Origin: Halolactibacillus miurensis | GTDB taxonomy: Bacteria; Bacillota; Bacilli; Bacillales; Amphibacillaceae | Length of the DNA stretch: 64,000 bases | Assembly (NCBI RefSeq): GCF_900116255.1 | Contig: NZ_FPAI01000004.1 | Span: 1 to 64,000 of the forward strand | Reading direction: 5' to 3' | Part shown: piece after piece, positions 51,025 to 62,419 of the stretch | How the letters are laid out: each line of letters starts with the position of its first letter | How positions within the stretch are numbered: position 1 is the stretch's first letter | Program-made: the position numbers and the translations under genes | The notes under the pieces: generated by a model | Told to the model about the DNA's origin: nothing | What the model saw: the letters and a program-made list of their open reading frames with translations, nothing else | Databases searched by the model: none

Positions 51025-51588
51025 ATGCGATTACCAAAGAAAATTCGCCAAGAGAAATTAAAAGATAAAATTGAAGAAACGCCTTTTATTACTGACGAAG
51101 CCTTAGCGGACTTTTTTAGGGTCAGCATTCAAACGATTCGGTTAGATCGGATGGAGTTATCGATTCCAGAATTACGTGAACGAATCAAGTCGGTAGCGAC
51201 AGATCAGTGGAATGAAACAGTGAAGGCACTCCCGCTAGATGATGTGATAGGAGAGATCATTGATCTTGAACTTGATCACCGAGCGATTTCCATATTAGAT
51301 ATTACGAAAGACCATGTATTTAGTCGCAATGATATCGCGCGTGGGCACCATTTGTTTGCCCAAGCCAATTCACTTGCGGTGGCCGTGATTGATGATGAAC
51401 TTGCCTTAACTGAAAAGGCTGAGATTAAATTTACTCGACAAGTGAAACAAGGCGAACGTGTCGTAGCTAAAGCACACGTAGAAACGTTGGAAAAACACAA
51501 CCGGACACGTGTGGTCGTGGAAAGTTTTGTAGAAAGCGAACCCGTTTTTAAAGGGAACTTTACGATGTATCGCCAGAAGGAACAGTAG
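51025..51588 (+). CDS. fapR: Fatty acid and phospholipid synthesis repressor FapR
   Basis: FapR represses lipid genes and is released by malonyl-CoA or malonyl-ACP. The 187-residue protein has an N-terminal helix-turn-helix ([22 protein letters not shown]), a linker helix, and a hotdog effector domain with the ligand-binding [22 protein letters not shown] and RFTRQ-like [15 protein letters not shown], close to B. subtilis FapR. It heads fapR-plsX-fabD-fabG-acpP. Confidence 0.97.
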   Translation: MRLPKKIRQEKLKDKIEETPFITDEALADFFRVSIQTIRLDRMELSIPELRERIKSVATDQWNETVKALPLDDVIGEIIDLELDHRAISILDITKDHVFSRNDIARGHHLFAQANSLAVAVIDDELALTEKAEIKFTRQVKQGERVVAKAHVETLEKHNRTRVVVESFVESEPVFKGNFTMYRQKEQ

Positions 51589-51600
51589 GAGGCAAAATTC

Positions 51601-52605
51601 ATGCGAATTGTCATAGATGCAATGGGTGGCGACCATGCACCAGAAGCCATTGTAAAAGGTGCGATGTTAGCAACCAAAGCTCATAAAGATTTAACGATTA
51701 TTTTAGTCGGTGATGAATCAAAGATTCAGCCGTTTTTAACTTCAACCGAGCGGATTGAGATGATCCATACGACGACCGTGATTTCAGGGGACGATGAACC
51801 CGTAAAAGCGGTACGTCGTAAAAAAGATGCTTCTTTAGTCTTAATGGCTAATGAGGTGAAAGAACACCGCGCGGATGCGTGTATTTCAGCCGGGAATACG
51901 GGGGCATTAATGAGTGCGGGGTTATTTCAAGTTGGCCGAATTAAAGGTATTGAGCGCCCAGCATTAAGCCCAACGTTACCGACGATTGATCAAAAAGGCT
52001 TCGTCCTGCTTGATGTCGGAGCGAATGTTGAAGCGAAACCGAAACATTTACTACAATATGGTATCATGGGGTCAATTTATGCCGAAAAAGTACGCGGGAT
52101 AAAACAACCACGCGTCGGTTTATTAAATGTTGGAACAGAAGATAATAAAGGAACAGAATTAACAAAAGAAGCGTTTCAATTGTTACAACAGGCACCGATT
52201 AACTTTGTTGGTAACGTGGAAGCGCGTGACTTACTCTCAGGTGTGGCCGATGTGGTCGTAACGGATGGTTTTAGTGGCAATATTGCTCTTAAAACAGTCG
52301 AAGGGACAGCGATGAATATGTTTAAGATGCTTAAAGCAACTTTCATGTCATCACTAAAAACTAAACTCGCCGCCGCCGTCTTAAAGAAAGATTTAAAAGG
52401 TTTAAAAGACCAATTAGATTACGCAGAGTACGGTGGCGCGGCTTTATTCGGTTTAAAAGCGCCTGTGGTTAAAGCGCACGGGTCTTCCAATGACCGAGCG
52501 ATTTATAGCGCCATTAAACAAACTATGACCATGGTTGAACACCGGGTGAGCGAGACGATTGCTGACACGGTTCAATCAATGAAGGACATGGAGGTGAGCG
52601 AATGA
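51601..52605 (+). CDS. plsX: Phosphate acyltransferase PlsX
   Basis: PlsX makes acyl phosphate from acyl-ACP for PlsY. The 334-residue protein has [52 protein letters not shown], and [14 protein letters not shown]. It overlaps fabD by 4 bases. Start ATG after AGTAGGAGG. Confidence 0.97.
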   Translation: MRIVIDAMGGDHAPEAIVKGAMLATKAHKDLTIILVGDESKIQPFLTSTERIEMIHTTTVISGDDEPVKAVRRKKDASLVLMANEVKEHRADACISAGNTGALMSAGLFQVGRIKGIERPALSPTLPTIDQKGFVLLDVGANVEAKPKHLLQYGIMGSIYAEKVRGIKQPRVGLLNVGTEDNKGTELTKEAFQLLQQAPINFVGNVEARDLLSGVADVVVTDGFSGNIALKTVEGTAMNMFKMLKATFMSSLKTKLAAAVLKKDLKGLKDQLDYAEYGGAALFGLKAPVVKAHGSSNDRAIYSAIKQTMTMVEHRVSETIADTVQSMKDMEVSE

Positions 52606-53543
52606 AACGTGTTGTCTTCATGTTTCCTGGACAAGGGTCCCAAGACTTAGGGATGGGCATGAGTCTATATCAACATGACCAAAAAACCAAACAAACGATT
52701 GACCAAGCAAATGATTGGTTAGGTTTTGATCTGCGCGGGTTAATGTTTGACGGTCCAATCGAATCATTAACAGAAACAAAACATGCTCAACCGGCGCTTG
52801 TTTTAACAAGTGGTGTATTGTTAGACGCTCTAAAAGCAGCAGGGGTTGAACCTGTTGCGGTCTTAGGACATAGTTTAGGAGAATATAGTGCCCTTGTTGC
52901 GAGTGGGAGTTTAACTTTAGAACAAGCAACGACACTCGTCTACCAAAGAGGGGTATTGATGGAACAAGCCGACCCAGAAGGTAAAGGCGGGATGAGTGCG
53001 GTCCTTGGTCTAACTGAGGATGTGCTTGAAGACGTATTAAATACGACAAATAACCAAGTAGAAATAGCTAACCTTAATTCACCTGGTCAAATTGTTATTT
53101 CAGGTGACAAACAAAAGATTGAAGAAATAACGCCGTTATTAAAAGAAAAAGGCGCCAAACGTGTCATTCCTTTAGCGGTAAGTGGGCCGTTCCACTCGTC
53201 ATTTATGAAGCCGCAAGCAGACAAGTTTGCATCTGTCTTAAAGGATGTGGATGTTAAAGTCCCGCAAGTCCCGTTATTACATAACGTGACAGCGCAAGCG
53301 GAAACAGACCCGGATGAAATTAAACACAGGTTAACAGAACAGCTCTATAGTAAAGTACGGTTTGAAGAAAGTATCCGCCATCTGTTAGATCATGATGAAA
53401 TTGATGCCTTTGTCGAAGTCGGTAATAAAAAAGTATTAACCGGCTTAGTGAAAAAAATTCATCGACGGGCACGTGTTTTTCAAGTAGAAGATCAAGACTC
53501 ATTGACGGCCTTTGTTCAATGGTACAAGGAGGATGAATCATGA
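52602..53543 (+). CDS. fabD: Malonyl-CoA:ACP transacylase FabD
   Basis: FabD loads malonyl groups onto ACP. The 313-residue protein has [14 protein letters not shown], the nucleophile Ser in [14 protein letters not shown], the substrate Arg in YQRGVLMEQ, and the catalytic His in [11 protein letters not shown]. It overlaps plsX and fabG by 4 bases each. Confidence 0.97.
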   Translation: MKRVVFMFPGQGSQDLGMGMSLYQHDQKTKQTIDQANDWLGFDLRGLMFDGPIESLTETKHAQPALVLTSGVLLDALKAAGVEPVAVLGHSLGEYSALVASGSLTLEQATTLVYQRGVLMEQADPEGKGGMSAVLGLTEDVLEDVLNTTNNQVEIANLNSPGQIVISGDKQKIEEITPLLKEKGAKRVIPLAVSGPFHSSFMKPQADKFASVLKDVDVKVPQVPLLHNVTAQAETDPDEIKHRLTEQLYSKVRFEESIRHLLDHDEIDAFVEVGNKKVLTGLVKKIHRRARVFQVEDQDSLTAFVQWYKEDES

Positions 53544-54274
53544 CAAAAGTTGCCCTTATTACTGGAGCATCGCGAGGAATTGGTCGAGAAATCGCCTTAA
53601 CTTTTGCTGAAAATGGCTATAGTGTTGTGGTAAACTACAATGGTAATGAAGACAAAGCGTTGGCTGTGAAGGCTGAAGTAGAAGCTTTAGGTCAAGAAGC
53701 CCTTGTGGTAAAAGCAAACGTCGCCGATGAGACTGATGTCAAAAGCATGGTCAAAGAGACGATCGATACGTTTGGACAGATTGATGTTGTCGTTAATAAT
53801 GCGGGTATTACGCGTGATAATTTGCTTATGCGCATGAAAGAAGCCGATTTTGATGCGGTGATTGATACGAATTTAAAAGGTGTCTTTCTGATGATGAAAG
53901 CTGTCGCACGTCCGATGATGAAACAAAAAGGTGGCGCGATTGTTAACTTAAGTTCTGTTGTGGGCTTGTCAGGAAACCCTGGTCAAATTAACTATGTCGC
54001 AGCGAAGTCAGGTGTGATTGGCATGACAAAATCAGCCGCGAAAGAACTCGCAGCCAAACAGATTCGTGTCAATGCGGTGGCTCCTGGGTTTATTACGACT
54101 GATATGACAGATGCACTCTCAGATGAACAAAAAACATTATTGCTCAATCAAATACCACTCAAAGCTCTTGGGGAACCGAAACAAGTGGCTGATGCTGTGT
54201 ATTTCTTAGCGTCGGATGCGGCAAGCTATATTACAGGACAGACGCTGTCGGTTGATGGTGGCATGTACATGTAA
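53540..54274 (+). CDS. fabG: 3-oxoacyl-ACP reductase FabG
   Basis: FabG is the NADPH-dependent reductase of type II fatty acid synthesis. The 244-residue SDR protein has [25 protein letters not shown], the catalytic Ser (LSSVVG) and YxxxK (YVAAKSG), and the C-terminal [15 protein letters not shown]. It is clearly FabG rather than a general SDR because of its place between fabD and acpP. Confidence 0.97.
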   Translation: MTKVALITGASRGIGREIALTFAENGYSVVVNYNGNEDKALAVKAEVEALGQEALVVKANVADETDVKSMVKETIDTFGQIDVVVNNAGITRDNLLMRMKEADFDAVIDTNLKGVFLMMKAVARPMMKQKGGAIVNLSSVVGLSGNPGQINYVAAKSGVIGMTKSAAKELAAKQIRVNAVAPGFITTDMTDALSDEQKTLLLNQIPLKALGEPKQVADAVYFLASDAASYITGQTLSVDGGMYM

Positions 54275-54307
54275 TCATAATATTATTTGAAAGGGGGTGA
54301 ATGACAA

Positions 54308-54541
54308 ATGGCAGAAACTTTCGATCGCGTAAAGAAAATTGTTGTTGACCGTTTAGATGTGGAAGAAGAAAAAGTAACACTTGAAGCATCTTTCAAAGAT
54401 GATCTTGAAGCAGATTCACTAGATGTTGTTGAATTAGTGATGGAACTTGAAGATGAGTTTGATATGGAAATTGCTGATGAAGAAGCAGAAAAAATTCAAA
54501 CAGTAGCTGATGCTGTGAACTACATAGACAGTCAAGCTTAA
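54308..54541 (+). CDS. acpP: Acyl carrier protein
   Basis: ACP carries growing acyl chains on phosphopantetheine. The 77-residue acidic protein has the attachment Ser in [19 protein letters not shown]. The strong ribosome binding site AAAGGGGGTGA fits its high expression. A terminator follows. Confidence 0.97.
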   Translation: MAETFDRVKKIVVDRLDVEEEKVTLEASFKDDLEADSLDVVELVMELEDEFDMEIADEEAEKIQTVADAVNYIDSQA

Positions 54542-54552
54542 AAAATATTGAA

Positions 54553-54594
54553 AAAGGTCTCGTTTTTTTAAACGAGACCTTTGCTTTTTTCACT
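54553..54594 (+). terminator. Terminator after acpP
   Basis: AAAGGTCTCGTTT pairs perfectly with AAACGAGACCTTT, followed by GCTTTTTT. Confidence 0.92.
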
Positions 54595-54636
54595 AAATAA
54601 AGATAAGATATAGGGAGAAAAAAAGGAGGTGAAGGA

Positions 54637-55320
54637 ATGAATTTTAAAGATTTACAAAAAGAGTTAAGGATTTTCTTTCATGATCAAAAGATACTTGAAC
54701 AAGCATTTACTCATTCATCCTACGTCAATGAGCATAAAAATCGGATTTATCAAGATAACGAGCGATTAGAGTTTTTAGGTGATGCCGTTTTAGAACTGGG
54801 TATTTCTCAATATCTCTACCGTGAATTTCCAAACAAAGCCGAAGGTGAATTAACTAAATTAAGAGCATCCATCGTTTGTGAACCGGCCCTGGTGAAATTT
54901 GCGAAAGAATTGCATTTTGATAAATTTGTCTTACTAGGAAAAGGTGAAGAACGCACCGGAGGAAGAAAACGACCGGCACTCTTAGCAGATGTATTTGAAG
55001 CTTTTATCGGGGCGTTATATCTCGATCAAGGATTTGAAGTCGTGGTTTCGTTTTTAAAACAGCATGTCTATCCCAAAGTCAAAGAAGGGGCCTTTTTACA
55101 TGGGCTGGATTATAAGAGTCAACTGCAAGAATTGATCCAACAAAATAAACATGCTGAAATTGAATACGAAATTATCGCTGAACATGGACCTGCCCATGAC
55201 CGTGAGTTTGTCGCTCATGTGAAAATTAATCAAGAAGTATCAGGAAAAGGCCACGGCCGGACGAAAAAAGAAGCAGAACAACGTGCAGCTAAACGGGCGC
55301 TTGATTTGCACCAATCCTAA
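54637..55320 (+). CDS. rnc: Ribonuclease III
   Basis: RNase III cleaves double-stranded RNA, including rRNA precursors and the scRNA. The 227-residue protein has the signature [14 protein letters not shown] with the catalytic acidic residues, [15 protein letters not shown], and a C-terminal dsRNA-binding domain ([30 protein letters not shown]). Start ATG after AAGGAGGTGA. In B. subtilis smc follows directly; here an inverted small gene intervenes. Confidence 0.97.
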   Translation: MNFKDLQKELRIFFHDQKILEQAFTHSSYVNEHKNRIYQDNERLEFLGDAVLELGISQYLYREFPNKAEGELTKLRASIVCEPALVKFAKELHFDKFVLLGKGEERTGGRKRPALLADVFEAFIGALYLDQGFEVVVSFLKQHVYPKVKEGAFLHGLDYKSQLQELIQQNKHAEIEYEIIAEHGPAHDREFVAHVKINQEVSGKGHGRTKKEAEQRAAKRALDLHQS

Positions 55321-55335
55321 AAAAATAAAGTGTAC

Positions 55336-55389
55336 AAAACATCGCTTGAATCCCTGTAATTAACATAGATTCAAGCGATGTTTTATTTT
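55336..55389. terminator. Bidirectional terminator between rnc and the DUF1128 gene
   Basis: AAAACATCGCTTGAAT pairs perfectly with ATTCAAGCGATGTTTT (16 bp). T runs occur on both strands; its right arm abuts the stop codon of the minus-strand gene. Confidence 0.9.
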
Positions 55390-55592
55390 CGTAAGGCTTT
55401 TAATTCAGTAATGACAGCCTCATTTTCTTGTAAAGATAAATGCGAGCGTGCTTCGATAAAATTGACAAGTGCAGCTAAATCATCTATCTTGTCTGGATCA
55501 AAATCTTCTGGATTAAATACACCTTCATTCACAACATTTAACCTTGATTGTAACGTCTTTAGCAATGACTCAAGTGATTGGTTCGTTGACAT
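55383..55592 (-). CDS. DUF1128 family protein, YfkK-like
   Basis: This 69-residue acidic, helical protein has the DUF1128 pattern: LKTLQSRLNVVNEGVFNPEDFD in the first half, then the C-terminal LSLQENEAVITELKALRK. The function of the family is unknown. In B. subtilis the homologue yfkK lies elsewhere on the chromosome, so this is a local rearrangement. The ATG at 55592 follows GAGGGGGG by 8 bases; an in-frame extension to 55610 contains that site. It is divergent from smc. Confidence 0.8.
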   Translation of the reverse strand: MSTNQSLESLLKTLQSRLNVVNEGVFNPEDFDPDKIDDLAALVNFIEARSHLSLQENEAVITELKALRK

Positions 55593-55714
55593 TTGTTTAT
55601 CCCCCCTCATATCTCATCTTCTAACTGTCCTTAATCTATGATAAAATAAAGTCGGCGAAAAAGAAACAAGGAGTGCCTAAACTCTTTGGTTTAATTAGAA
55701 AAGGTGACGACAAT

Positions 55715-58700
55715 ATGCATTTAAAAAAATTAGAATCGGTCGGGTTTAAATCCTTTGCCGAAAAGATTCACGTTGATTTTGTCCCAGGTGTGACAGCTGT
55801 TGTTGGTCCAAATGGCAGTGGTAAAAGTAATGTGACAGATGCGATTCGCTGGGTACTAGGTGAACAATCAGCGAAATCATTGCGTGGAACGAAAATGGAA
55901 GACATTATTTTTCAAGGGAGTGATACGCGTAAGCCACTTAATATGGCTGAGGTAACCTTAACGCTAGATAACCGTTCAGGAACCCTTCCGCTGGATTATA
56001 ATGAAATCAGTGTGACACGCCGGGTCTATCGCTCAGGCGAGAGTGAGTTCTACATAAACAAAGAGTCTTGTCGACTGAAAGATATTGTTGATTTGTTTTT
56101 AGATTCTGGTTTAGGACGCGAAGCCTTCTCTATTATTAGTCAAGGTAAAGTTGAAGAGATTTTAAGTTCAAAGGCGGAAGAACGCCGGGTGATCTTTGAA
56201 GAAGCGGCGGGTGTTTTAAAATATAAACAACGCAAGAAAAAAGCTGAGTTTAAATTGGTTGAAACAGAAGAAAACTTAAACCGCGTAGAGGATATTCTTC
56301 ATGAAATTAATCAACAGCGCGAACCGCTCTTAGAACAAGCGACAGTGGCTAAAGATTACTTAGCGAAAAAGAAAGCATTGATGACTGTTGAAAAGTCCGT
56401 TCTTCATACAGAAATTGATCGTATGCTCACAGAATGGCGTGCACAGTTAGCGAAAATTGACCAATTAAAAGATCATGTGATTCAAGCGCAACTGGAGTTA
56501 GATCAAAAAGAGCAAAAAAATGATGATATTCATGCGCAGTTAGACCACATTGACGAAGAGGTTCAGTCTTTTCAAACGTCCTTATTAGAAGTAACAGAAA
56601 CACTTGAAAAACAATCGGGTGAACAAAAACTCTTATTGGAACGTGAACGTCATGCACAAGCTTCGCTAGATAAAATAGTAGAAGATAAAGAAAAAAACGA
56701 ACAAGCACTCACTGATGAGCGAAAGAGAAGACAGTCACTTGAAACGACGTATAGTACGATGCTTGAATCTGTACAAGATTTGAAAATTAAAATCGCTCAT
56801 ATGAAAGAAAAATTAGCGGTGTCTGTCGATGACCTTGACCGACAATTAGCCGATAAGAAAAGTGATTATATCGAGCTTTTAAACGAAGAGGCACGACTCA
56901 AACACGCCAGAGACTCATATGAAAAAGACTATCACAACTTGTCTAACAAAGAGTTAGATTTTAAAGCGCAGGTAAACGATAAAAAATCTCTATGCGCTGA
57001 ACTAAATGACGAGCTAAAAGAGCTCACGCAAGAAACGGCAGCGTTAGGTGAGACGCTTGAACGTCAGAATAAGGATGTCAGTGCTTTAAAAAGCAAGTTA
57101 GACGAAGAGTCAGCGCGACTTCAAGACATGTACGATAAACGCCGCCATGCAGAAAGACAAATTGATCAGTTAGAATCTAAGAAAGATATGTTAGAAGAGC
57201 TTAAAGAAAGCTTTCAAGGTTTTTATCAAGGGGTTAAAGCTGTCCTTAAAGCACGCGATAAAAACGCTCTAACAGGTATCCACGGAGCCGTGATTGAGCT
57301 GATTGATATTCCGCGTGACTATCAAATGGCTATGGAGTCGGCAATGAGTGCGCAATCCCAGCACGTGATTGTCTCAGATGAAAAAGCCGCCCGAGAAGCT
57401 ATTCAATATTTAAAAACACATAACCAAGGGCGAGCGACTTTTTATCCGCTCACGACCATTAAACCGCGTGTGCTGCCACATGTCTATAAAGAGCGATTAC
57501 AACATGAACCAGGCTTTATTGCGGTCGCAAGTGACGTGATTCATACGAGTGAACCTTATCGCCCTGTGCTTCAATATTTACTCGGACAGACGTTGATTGC
57601 TAAAACGTTAAAAGATGCGAATAGTATCGCAACCGCTGTTGACCGGAAATTCCGGGTAGTTACGCTTGATGGGGATCTTGTCAATCCTGGTGGGTCGATG
57701 ACCGGTGGAGCGATGAAACGTCAACAGTCCTCTTTGTTTTCGCGTGAAACGGAATTAAAGCAAGTAACAGAAAAGTTACACGCATTTGTGACACGAACAG
57801 ACGCGTATATGGACTCGATTAAAGCGAAAGAAAAGGCTTATCAAGCGTTAAAAGAAGAGCTTCAGTCACTGGAAGAAACGATGTCAGAACAGAAGGCACA
57901 CTTTAATGCATTGGAAGATGTGCGTAAAGCAAAAGTACTTGAATTAAAGCATCAAGAAGAAAGTTATCACTACAATGAGCGCTTACTTCAGACGTTTAAT
58001 GATGATCAAAATCAATTGAAAAATAAACAAGAACAGTCTGAAGAAAAGTTAACGAAAACAAAGGCCCAGCTAGATGCGCTAAAAGAAGCCATTGATCAGC
58101 TAGAAGAAGAAAAAGAGCACCATGAAGCGTATAAGAAACAATACGATCAACAGTGGCAACAACTTAAGATCGACTACGCCGAACAAATGAAGGCGCTCGA
58201 ATATCAATTAGAAAAATTGACAGCAGTTAAAGCAAGAGAACAAGAATTGTTAGAGACGGTTCAACAATTAACCGACGCTTATGATCTGCATAAGGATGAA
58301 GATAAACATCAAGCAGCAAAACAAGCCCTCGCTCAAACGCTGAAAACATTGGAAGAAGAAAAACAGACGTTACTACAAACGATTCAGCAAAAACGCGAGC
58401 AACGGTTAAACTTACAAACGACGCTTGAAACAAAAGAAGCTGAGTTAAAAACAGAACGTCATCAGCTAACAGCAAAAAAAGAAGAACAAAACCGTTTAGA
58501 AGTGAAAGCGAATCGTTTGGATGTCGAATTAGAAAATCGCTTAAACTACTTACAAGAAACATATGAAATGAGTTTTGAGCGGCTTCAACAGGAGACGGAC
58601 AAAACCGAGACCTTAGCTGAAGACCAGATGAAAGTTAAATTATTAAAGCGTGACATTGATGAATTAGGTGTCGTTAATCTTGGGGCGATTGATGAGTATG

Positions 58701-59284
58701 ACCGTATTAATGAACGGTTTGAATTTTTAACAAACCAAGAACAAGATCTACTTGAGGCAAAGGAAACATTATACGATGTTATTTTTGAAATGGATACCGA
58801 GATGGAGAAGCGGTTTGATGAAACGTTTAGCCAAATTAAATCGGCCTTTAGCGAAGTGTTTCAACAATTATTTGGTGGGGGACATGCAGAACTTAAGTTA
58901 ACGAATCCAGATGATTTACTTGAAACAGGGGTTGAAATAAAAGCCCAACCACCAGGTAAAAAAGCCCAACAATTAGCGTTACTCTCAGGTGGTGAACGAG
59001 CACTCACCGCGATTGCCTTACTCTTTAGTATCTTACGCGTGAGACCCGTGCCATTTTGTGTTCTAGATGAAGTGGAAGCCGCGCTTGACGAAGCTAATGT
59101 CGAACGTTTTAGCCGCTATCTGAAGGATTATAGTCAAGAGACACAGTTCATCGTCATTACTCATAGAAAAGGCACGATGGAAGGTGCAGACGTCTTATAT
59201 GGGGTTACTATGCAAGAGTCAGGTGTCTCTCGCTTTGTCTCAGTAAAACTAGAAGAAACAGCTGCTATTTTAAATGAAGCATAA
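55715..59284 (+). CDS. smc: Chromosome condensation ATPase SMC
   Basis: SMC with ScpA and ScpB compacts and separates the chromosome. The 1189-residue protein has Walker [17 protein letters not shown] (about 32), two long coiled coils around a hinge (about 510-660, ending in [11 protein letters not shown]), the ABC signature [10 protein letters not shown] (about 1091) and Walker [17 protein letters not shown]. The ATG at 55715 ([17 protein letters not shown]) matches family N-termini; an upstream in-frame extension does not. A -10-like TATGAT lies at 55637-55642. ftsY follows after 15 bases. Confidence 0.97.
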   Translation: MHLKKLESVGFKSFAEKIHVDFVPGVTAVVGPNGSGKSNVTDAIRWVLGEQSAKSLRGTKMEDIIFQGSDTRKPLNMAEVTLTLDNRSGTLPLDYNEISVTRRVYRSGESEFYINKESCRLKDIVDLFLDSGLGREAFSIISQGKVEEILSSKAEERRVIFEEAAGVLKYKQRKKKAEFKLVETEENLNRVEDILHEINQQREPLLEQATVAKDYLAKKKALMTVEKSVLHTEIDRMLTEWRAQLAKIDQLKDHVIQAQLELDQKEQKNDDIHAQLDHIDEEVQSFQTSLLEVTETLEKQSGEQKLLLERERHAQASLDKIVEDKEKNEQALTDERKRRQSLETTYSTMLESVQDLKIKIAHMKEKLAVSVDDLDRQLADKKSDYIELLNEEARLKHARDSYEKDYHNLSNKELDFKAQVNDKKSLCAELNDELKELTQETAALGETLERQNKDVSALKSKLDEESARLQDMYDKRRHAERQIDQLESKKDMLEELKESFQGFYQGVKAVLKARDKNALTGIHGAVIELIDIPRDYQMAMESAMSAQSQHVIVSDEKAAREAIQYLKTHNQGRATFYPLTTIKPRVLPHVYKERLQHEPGFIAVASDVIHTSEPYRPVLQYLLGQTLIAKTLKDANSIATAVDRKFRVVTLDGDLVNPGGSMTGGAMKRQQSSLFSRETELKQVTEKLHAFVTRTDAYMDSIKAKEKAYQALKEELQSLEETMSEQKAHFNALEDVRKAKVLELKHQEESYHYNERLLQTFNDDQNQLKNKQEQSEEKLTKTKAQLDALKEAIDQLEEEKEHHEAYKKQYDQQWQQLKIDYAEQMKALEYQLEKLTAVKAREQELLETVQQLTDAYDLHKDEDKHQAAKQALAQTLKTLEEEKQTLLQTIQQKREQRLNLQTTLETKEAELKTERHQLTAKKEEQNRLEVKANRLDVELENRLNYLQETYEMSFERLQQETDKTETLAEDQMKVKLLKRDIDELGVVNLGAIDEYDRINERFEFLTNQEQDLLEAKETLYDVIFEMDTEMEKRFDETFSQIKSAFSEVFQQLFGGGHAELKLTNPDDLLETGVEIKAQPPGKKAQQLALLSGGERALTAIALLFSILRVRPVPFCVLDEVEAALDEANVERFSRYLKDYSQETQFIVITHRKGTMEGADVLYGVTMQESGVSRFVSVKLEETAAILNEA

Positions 59285-59299
59285 GAAAGAAGGAGAATT

Positions 59300-60292
59300 A
59301 TGAGTTTTTTAAAGAAATTAAAGGATAAGTTTACCCAAACAAAAGAAACAGAGGAAGTATCAGATAAGTATAAAGAAGGGTTGTCTAAAACAAGACAATC
59401 GTTCTCATCCAAACTTAATGATCTTGTTGCTAGGTACCGCAAAGTTGATGAAGAGTTTTTCGAAGACTTAGAAGAAATGTTGATTTCAGCAGATGTCGGT
59501 GTCAATACAGTGATGACGCTTGTCGAAGATTTAGAAATGGAAGCGAAGCGTCAAAATATTAAAGATGCGCGTGAATTAAAAGGTGTCATTTCAGAAAAAT
59601 TAGCCGAAATTTATGCGGGAGATGATTTTGAACAAGCATCACCGTTAAATTTACAGGAAAACGCCTTAAGCGTCATTCTTTTCGTTGGTGTTAATGGCGT
59701 AGGTAAAACGACTTCAATTGGTAAATTAGCGTATCAATTGTCTCAAGAAGGGAAAAAAGTCTTGCTTGTAGCAGGCGATACGTTTAGAGCGGGCGCGATT
59801 CAACAATTATCAGTCTGGGGTGAGCGCGTCGGTGTTGACGTGATCAAGCAAAGCGAAGGTAGTGACCCAGCAGCCGTCATGTTTGACGGGATTCAAGCGG
59901 CTAAATCGCGCGGAGTGGATGTATTACTTTGTGACACGGCGGGACGCTTACAAAATAAAGTGAACTTAATGAATGAGCTTAGTAAGGTCAAACGCGTGAT
60001 AGAAAGAGAAATTCCAGGTGCCCCGCATGATGTGTTACTTGTCTTAGATGCAACCACGGGACAGAATGCGCTTATTCAAGCTAAACAATTCCAACAAGCG
60101 ACGGATGTGACCGGTATTATCTTAACAAAATTAGATGGTACCGCTAAAGGTGGGATTGTCCTTGCGATTAGAAAAGAACTCAATATTCCCGTGAAGTATG
60201 TCGGTTTAGGTGAGAAAATGACTGATCTTGAACCATTTGATCCGCAAGCGTTTGTTTACGGGCTATTCAGTGACATGTTGACGGAAGAGTGA
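59300..60292 (+). CDS. ftsY: Signal recognition particle receptor FtsY
   Basis: FtsY docks SRP-bound ribosomes at the membrane. The 330-residue protein has a short N-terminal membrane-targeting segment (SFLKKLKDKF), and an NG domain with FVGVNGVGKTTSIGKLA (G1), AGDTFRAGA, DTAGRLQ (G3), TKLDGTAKGG and GLGEKMTDLEPF. The long acidic A domain of E. coli is absent, as usual in Bacillota. Partner gene ffh is 0.4 kb downstream. Confidence 0.97.
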   Translation: MSFLKKLKDKFTQTKETEEVSDKYKEGLSKTRQSFSSKLNDLVARYRKVDEEFFEDLEEMLISADVGVNTVMTLVEDLEMEAKRQNIKDARELKGVISEKLAEIYAGDDFEQASPLNLQENALSVILFVGVNGVGKTTSIGKLAYQLSQEGKKVLLVAGDTFRAGAIQQLSVWGERVGVDVIKQSEGSDPAAVMFDGIQAAKSRGVDVLLCDTAGRLQNKVNLMNELSKVKRVIEREIPGAPHDVLLVLDATTGQNALIQAKQFQQATDVTGIILTKLDGTAKGGIVLAIRKELNIPVKYVGLGEKMTDLEPFDPQAFVYGLFSDMLTEE

Positions 60293-60295
60293 CGC

Positions 60296-60324
60296 TTGAC
60301 GGACGACGTGTTATCGTCTAGTAT
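60296..60324 (+). promoter_or_regulatory. Candidate promoter before ylxM-ffh
   Basis: TTGACG (60296-60301) and TAGTAT (60319-60324) are 17 bases apart in the ftsY-ylxM gap. ylxM and ffh could thus be transcribed independently of smc-ftsY. Confidence 0.5.
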
Positions 60325-60365
60325 GCTTAATGTAAAGTTTTTTTACTTAACAAGGAGTGATCGAG

Positions 60366-60686
60366 ATGATGTTAGAGAAAACCACGCGGGTGAATTTCTT
60401 ATTAGACTTTTATCAAGCGCTCTTAACGCCAAAACAGCGGAGTTATATGGAATTATACTATTTAGAAGATTACTCCTTAGGGGAAATTTCTGATACCTTT
60501 GATGTGTCAAGACAAGCTGTCTATGATAATATTAAACGGACAGAAAAGATGCTTGAATCGTATGAAGAACGCTTGAAATTGTATGAAAAGTTTCTAAAAC
60601 GTCAAGCGTTGATTAAAACATTAGAAGAAAAAGTGACCGATAAGGCGTTATTATCAGATATTAACGCGTTAAAAGAATTGGATTAG
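60366..60686 (+). CDS. ylxM: SRP-associated protein YlxM
   Basis: YlxM is a helix-turn-helix protein that modulates SRP GTPase activity in Gram-positive bacteria. The 106-residue product has [22 protein letters not shown], a sigma-70 region 4-like motif ([18 protein letters not shown]) and a C-terminal helix. ATG at 60366 with AAGGAG 8 bases before; a GTG at 60357 overlaps that site. It precedes ffh by 13 bases; ylqB of B. subtilis is absent. Confidence 0.93.
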   Translation: MMLEKTTRVNFLLDFYQALLTPKQRSYMELYYLEDYSLGEISDTFDVSRQAVYDNIKRTEKMLESYEERLKLYEKFLKRQALIKTLEEKVTDKALLSDINALKELD

Positions 60687-60699
60687 GAGGGATTTCTCT

Positions 60700-62052
60700 A
60701 TGGCATTTGAAGGCTTAGCAGATCGTCTGCAAAGTACGATTAAAAAAATGACCGGTAAAGGGAAAGTATCCGAACAAGATGTTAAAGAAATGGCCCGCGA
60801 GGTCCGTTTAGCACTCTTAGAGGCGGATGTTAACTTTAAAGTTGTGAAAGATTTTGTAAAGAAAATTAAGGAACGAGCGGTTGGTACGGAGGTCATGGAA
60901 AGTTTAACACCTGGCCAACAAGTCATCAAAATTGTAAAAGAAGAATTAACCGCGTTAATGGGCGGGGAACAGAGTAAAATTGCGGTAAGCGAACGCCCGC
61001 CAACCGTGATAATGATGGTCGGTTTACAAGGGGCAGGTAAAACAACGACTTCTGGTAAACTGGCGAATTTGTTGCGTAAAAAACATAACCGTAAGCCATT
61101 GCTAGTCGCTTGTGATGTGTATCGTCCAGCGGCGGTCGATCAATTAGAGACGGTCGGTAAGCAACTCGGCATTCCGGTCTTTAGCCAAGGAACCGAGAAA
61201 AATCCGGTCGATATAGCCAAAGAAGCGATTGAGCATGCGAAAGCGGAACATTTAGATTACGTGATTGTCGATACGGCTGGCCGACTGCATGTTGATGAAA
61301 ATTTGATGGGTGAATTGACACAAATTAAGGCTGATATTAACCCAGATGAGATTTTCTTAGTTGTTGATGCGATGACAGGTCAAGATGCGGTCAATGTAGC
61401 AGAAACATTTGATAGTACGCTTGATATTACGGGTGTTGTTTTAACGAAACTTGATGGTGATACGCGTGGTGGGGCGGCATTATCAATCCGCGCTGTCACA
61501 CATAAGCCGATTAAATTCGCTGGTATGGGCGAGAAGTTAGATGAATTGGAAGCCTTCCACCCAGAACGGATGGCCTCGCGTATTTTAGGGATGGGCGATG
61601 TCTTATCTCTTATTGAAAAAGCGCAAGACAATATTGATGAAAAGAAAGCAAAAGAACTGGAACAAAAAATGCGCACGGCAAGTTTTACGTTCGATGATTT
61701 TCTTGATCAAATGGAACAAGTCAAAAGTATGGGGCCACTTGATGAGCTCTTAGGCATGTTGCCAGGAGCAAATAAGATGAAAGGTCTAAAAAATGTCCAA
61801 ATTGATGACAAACAATTGGTTCATGTTGAGGCTATTATTCAGTCGATGACGAAAAAAGAAAGACAAGACCCAGGGCTAATGAATGCAAGTCGAAAAAAAC
61901 GGATTGCGAAGGGTTCGGGTCGTCCGATTTCTGAAGTCAATCGTCTCTTAAAACAATTTGATGAAATGAAAAAAATGATGAAACAAATGTCTGGAATGCA
62001 AGGCGGGAAGAAGGGTAAGAAGAAAAAAGGACTTAATTTTCCGTTTATGTAA
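60700..62052 (+). CDS. ffh: Signal recognition particle protein Ffh
   Basis: Ffh binds signal peptides and 4.5S/scRNA. The 450-residue protein has the N domain, G1 GLQGAGKTTTSGKLA (about 107), DTAGRLHVDE, TKLDGDTRGG, and a methionine-rich M domain ending KKMMKQMSGMQGGKKGKKKKGL. Start follows TAGGAGGGA. The stop is 80 bases before rpsP, which has its own promoter. Confidence 0.98.
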   Translation: MAFEGLADRLQSTIKKMTGKGKVSEQDVKEMAREVRLALLEADVNFKVVKDFVKKIKERAVGTEVMESLTPGQQVIKIVKEELTALMGGEQSKIAVSERPPTVIMMVGLQGAGKTTTSGKLANLLRKKHNRKPLLVACDVYRPAAVDQLETVGKQLGIPVFSQGTEKNPVDIAKEAIEHAKAEHLDYVIVDTAGRLHVDENLMGELTQIKADINPDEIFLVVDAMTGQDAVNVAETFDSTLDITGVVLTKLDGDTRGGAALSIRAVTHKPIKFAGMGEKLDELEAFHPERMASRILGMGDVLSLIEKAQDNIDEKKAKELEQKMRTASFTFDDFLDQMEQVKSMGPLDELLGMLPGANKMKGLKNVQIDDKQLVHVEAIIQSMTKKERQDPGLMNASRKKRIAKGSGRPISEVNRLLKQFDEMKKMMKQMSGMQGGKKGKKKKGLNFPFM

Positions 62053-62063
62053 TGTAAAAACAC

Positions 62064-62092
62064 TTTACAGACTTAAAACAATCTGATACAAT
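62064..62092 (+). promoter_or_regulatory. SigA promoter of rpsP
   Basis: TTTACA (62064-62069) and TACAAT (62087-62092) are 17 bases apart, with a TG one base before the -10 (extended -10). Confidence 0.8.
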
Positions 62093-62132
62093 CTAAACTT
62101 GTGAAATACATTTTTAATGGAGGTGCAAAAAC

Positions 62133-62405
62133 ATGGCAGTAAAAATTCGTTTAAAGCGTATGGGTTCAAAGCGTAATCCATTTTATCGTGTAGTAGTTGC
62201 AGATGCGCGTGCGCCACGTGATGGACGTATCATCGAACAAATCGGCACATACAATCCGGTAGCAAACCCGGTTGAAGTGAAATTAGATGAAGAAAAAGCA
62301 ATGAGCTGGATGGCTAATGGTGCAAAACCATCAGACACTGTTCGCAATTTATTCTCTAAAGAAGGCATCATGAAAAAATTCCACGACTCAAAAAACCAAA
62401 AATAA
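62133..62405 (+). CDS. rpsP: Ribosomal protein S16
   Basis: S16 is an early-assembling small-subunit protein. The 90-residue product has [37 protein letters not shown] and a C-terminal [17 protein letters not shown], identical in layout to B. subtilis S16. Start after ATGGAGGTG. It heads rpsP-khpA. Confidence 0.98.
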   Translation: MAVKIRLKRMGSKRNPFYRVVVADARAPRDGRIIEQIGTYNPVANPVEVKLDEEKAMSWMANGAKPSDTVRNLFSKEGIMKKFHDSKNQK

Positions 62406-62419
62406 GGTAGTGTGATCAC

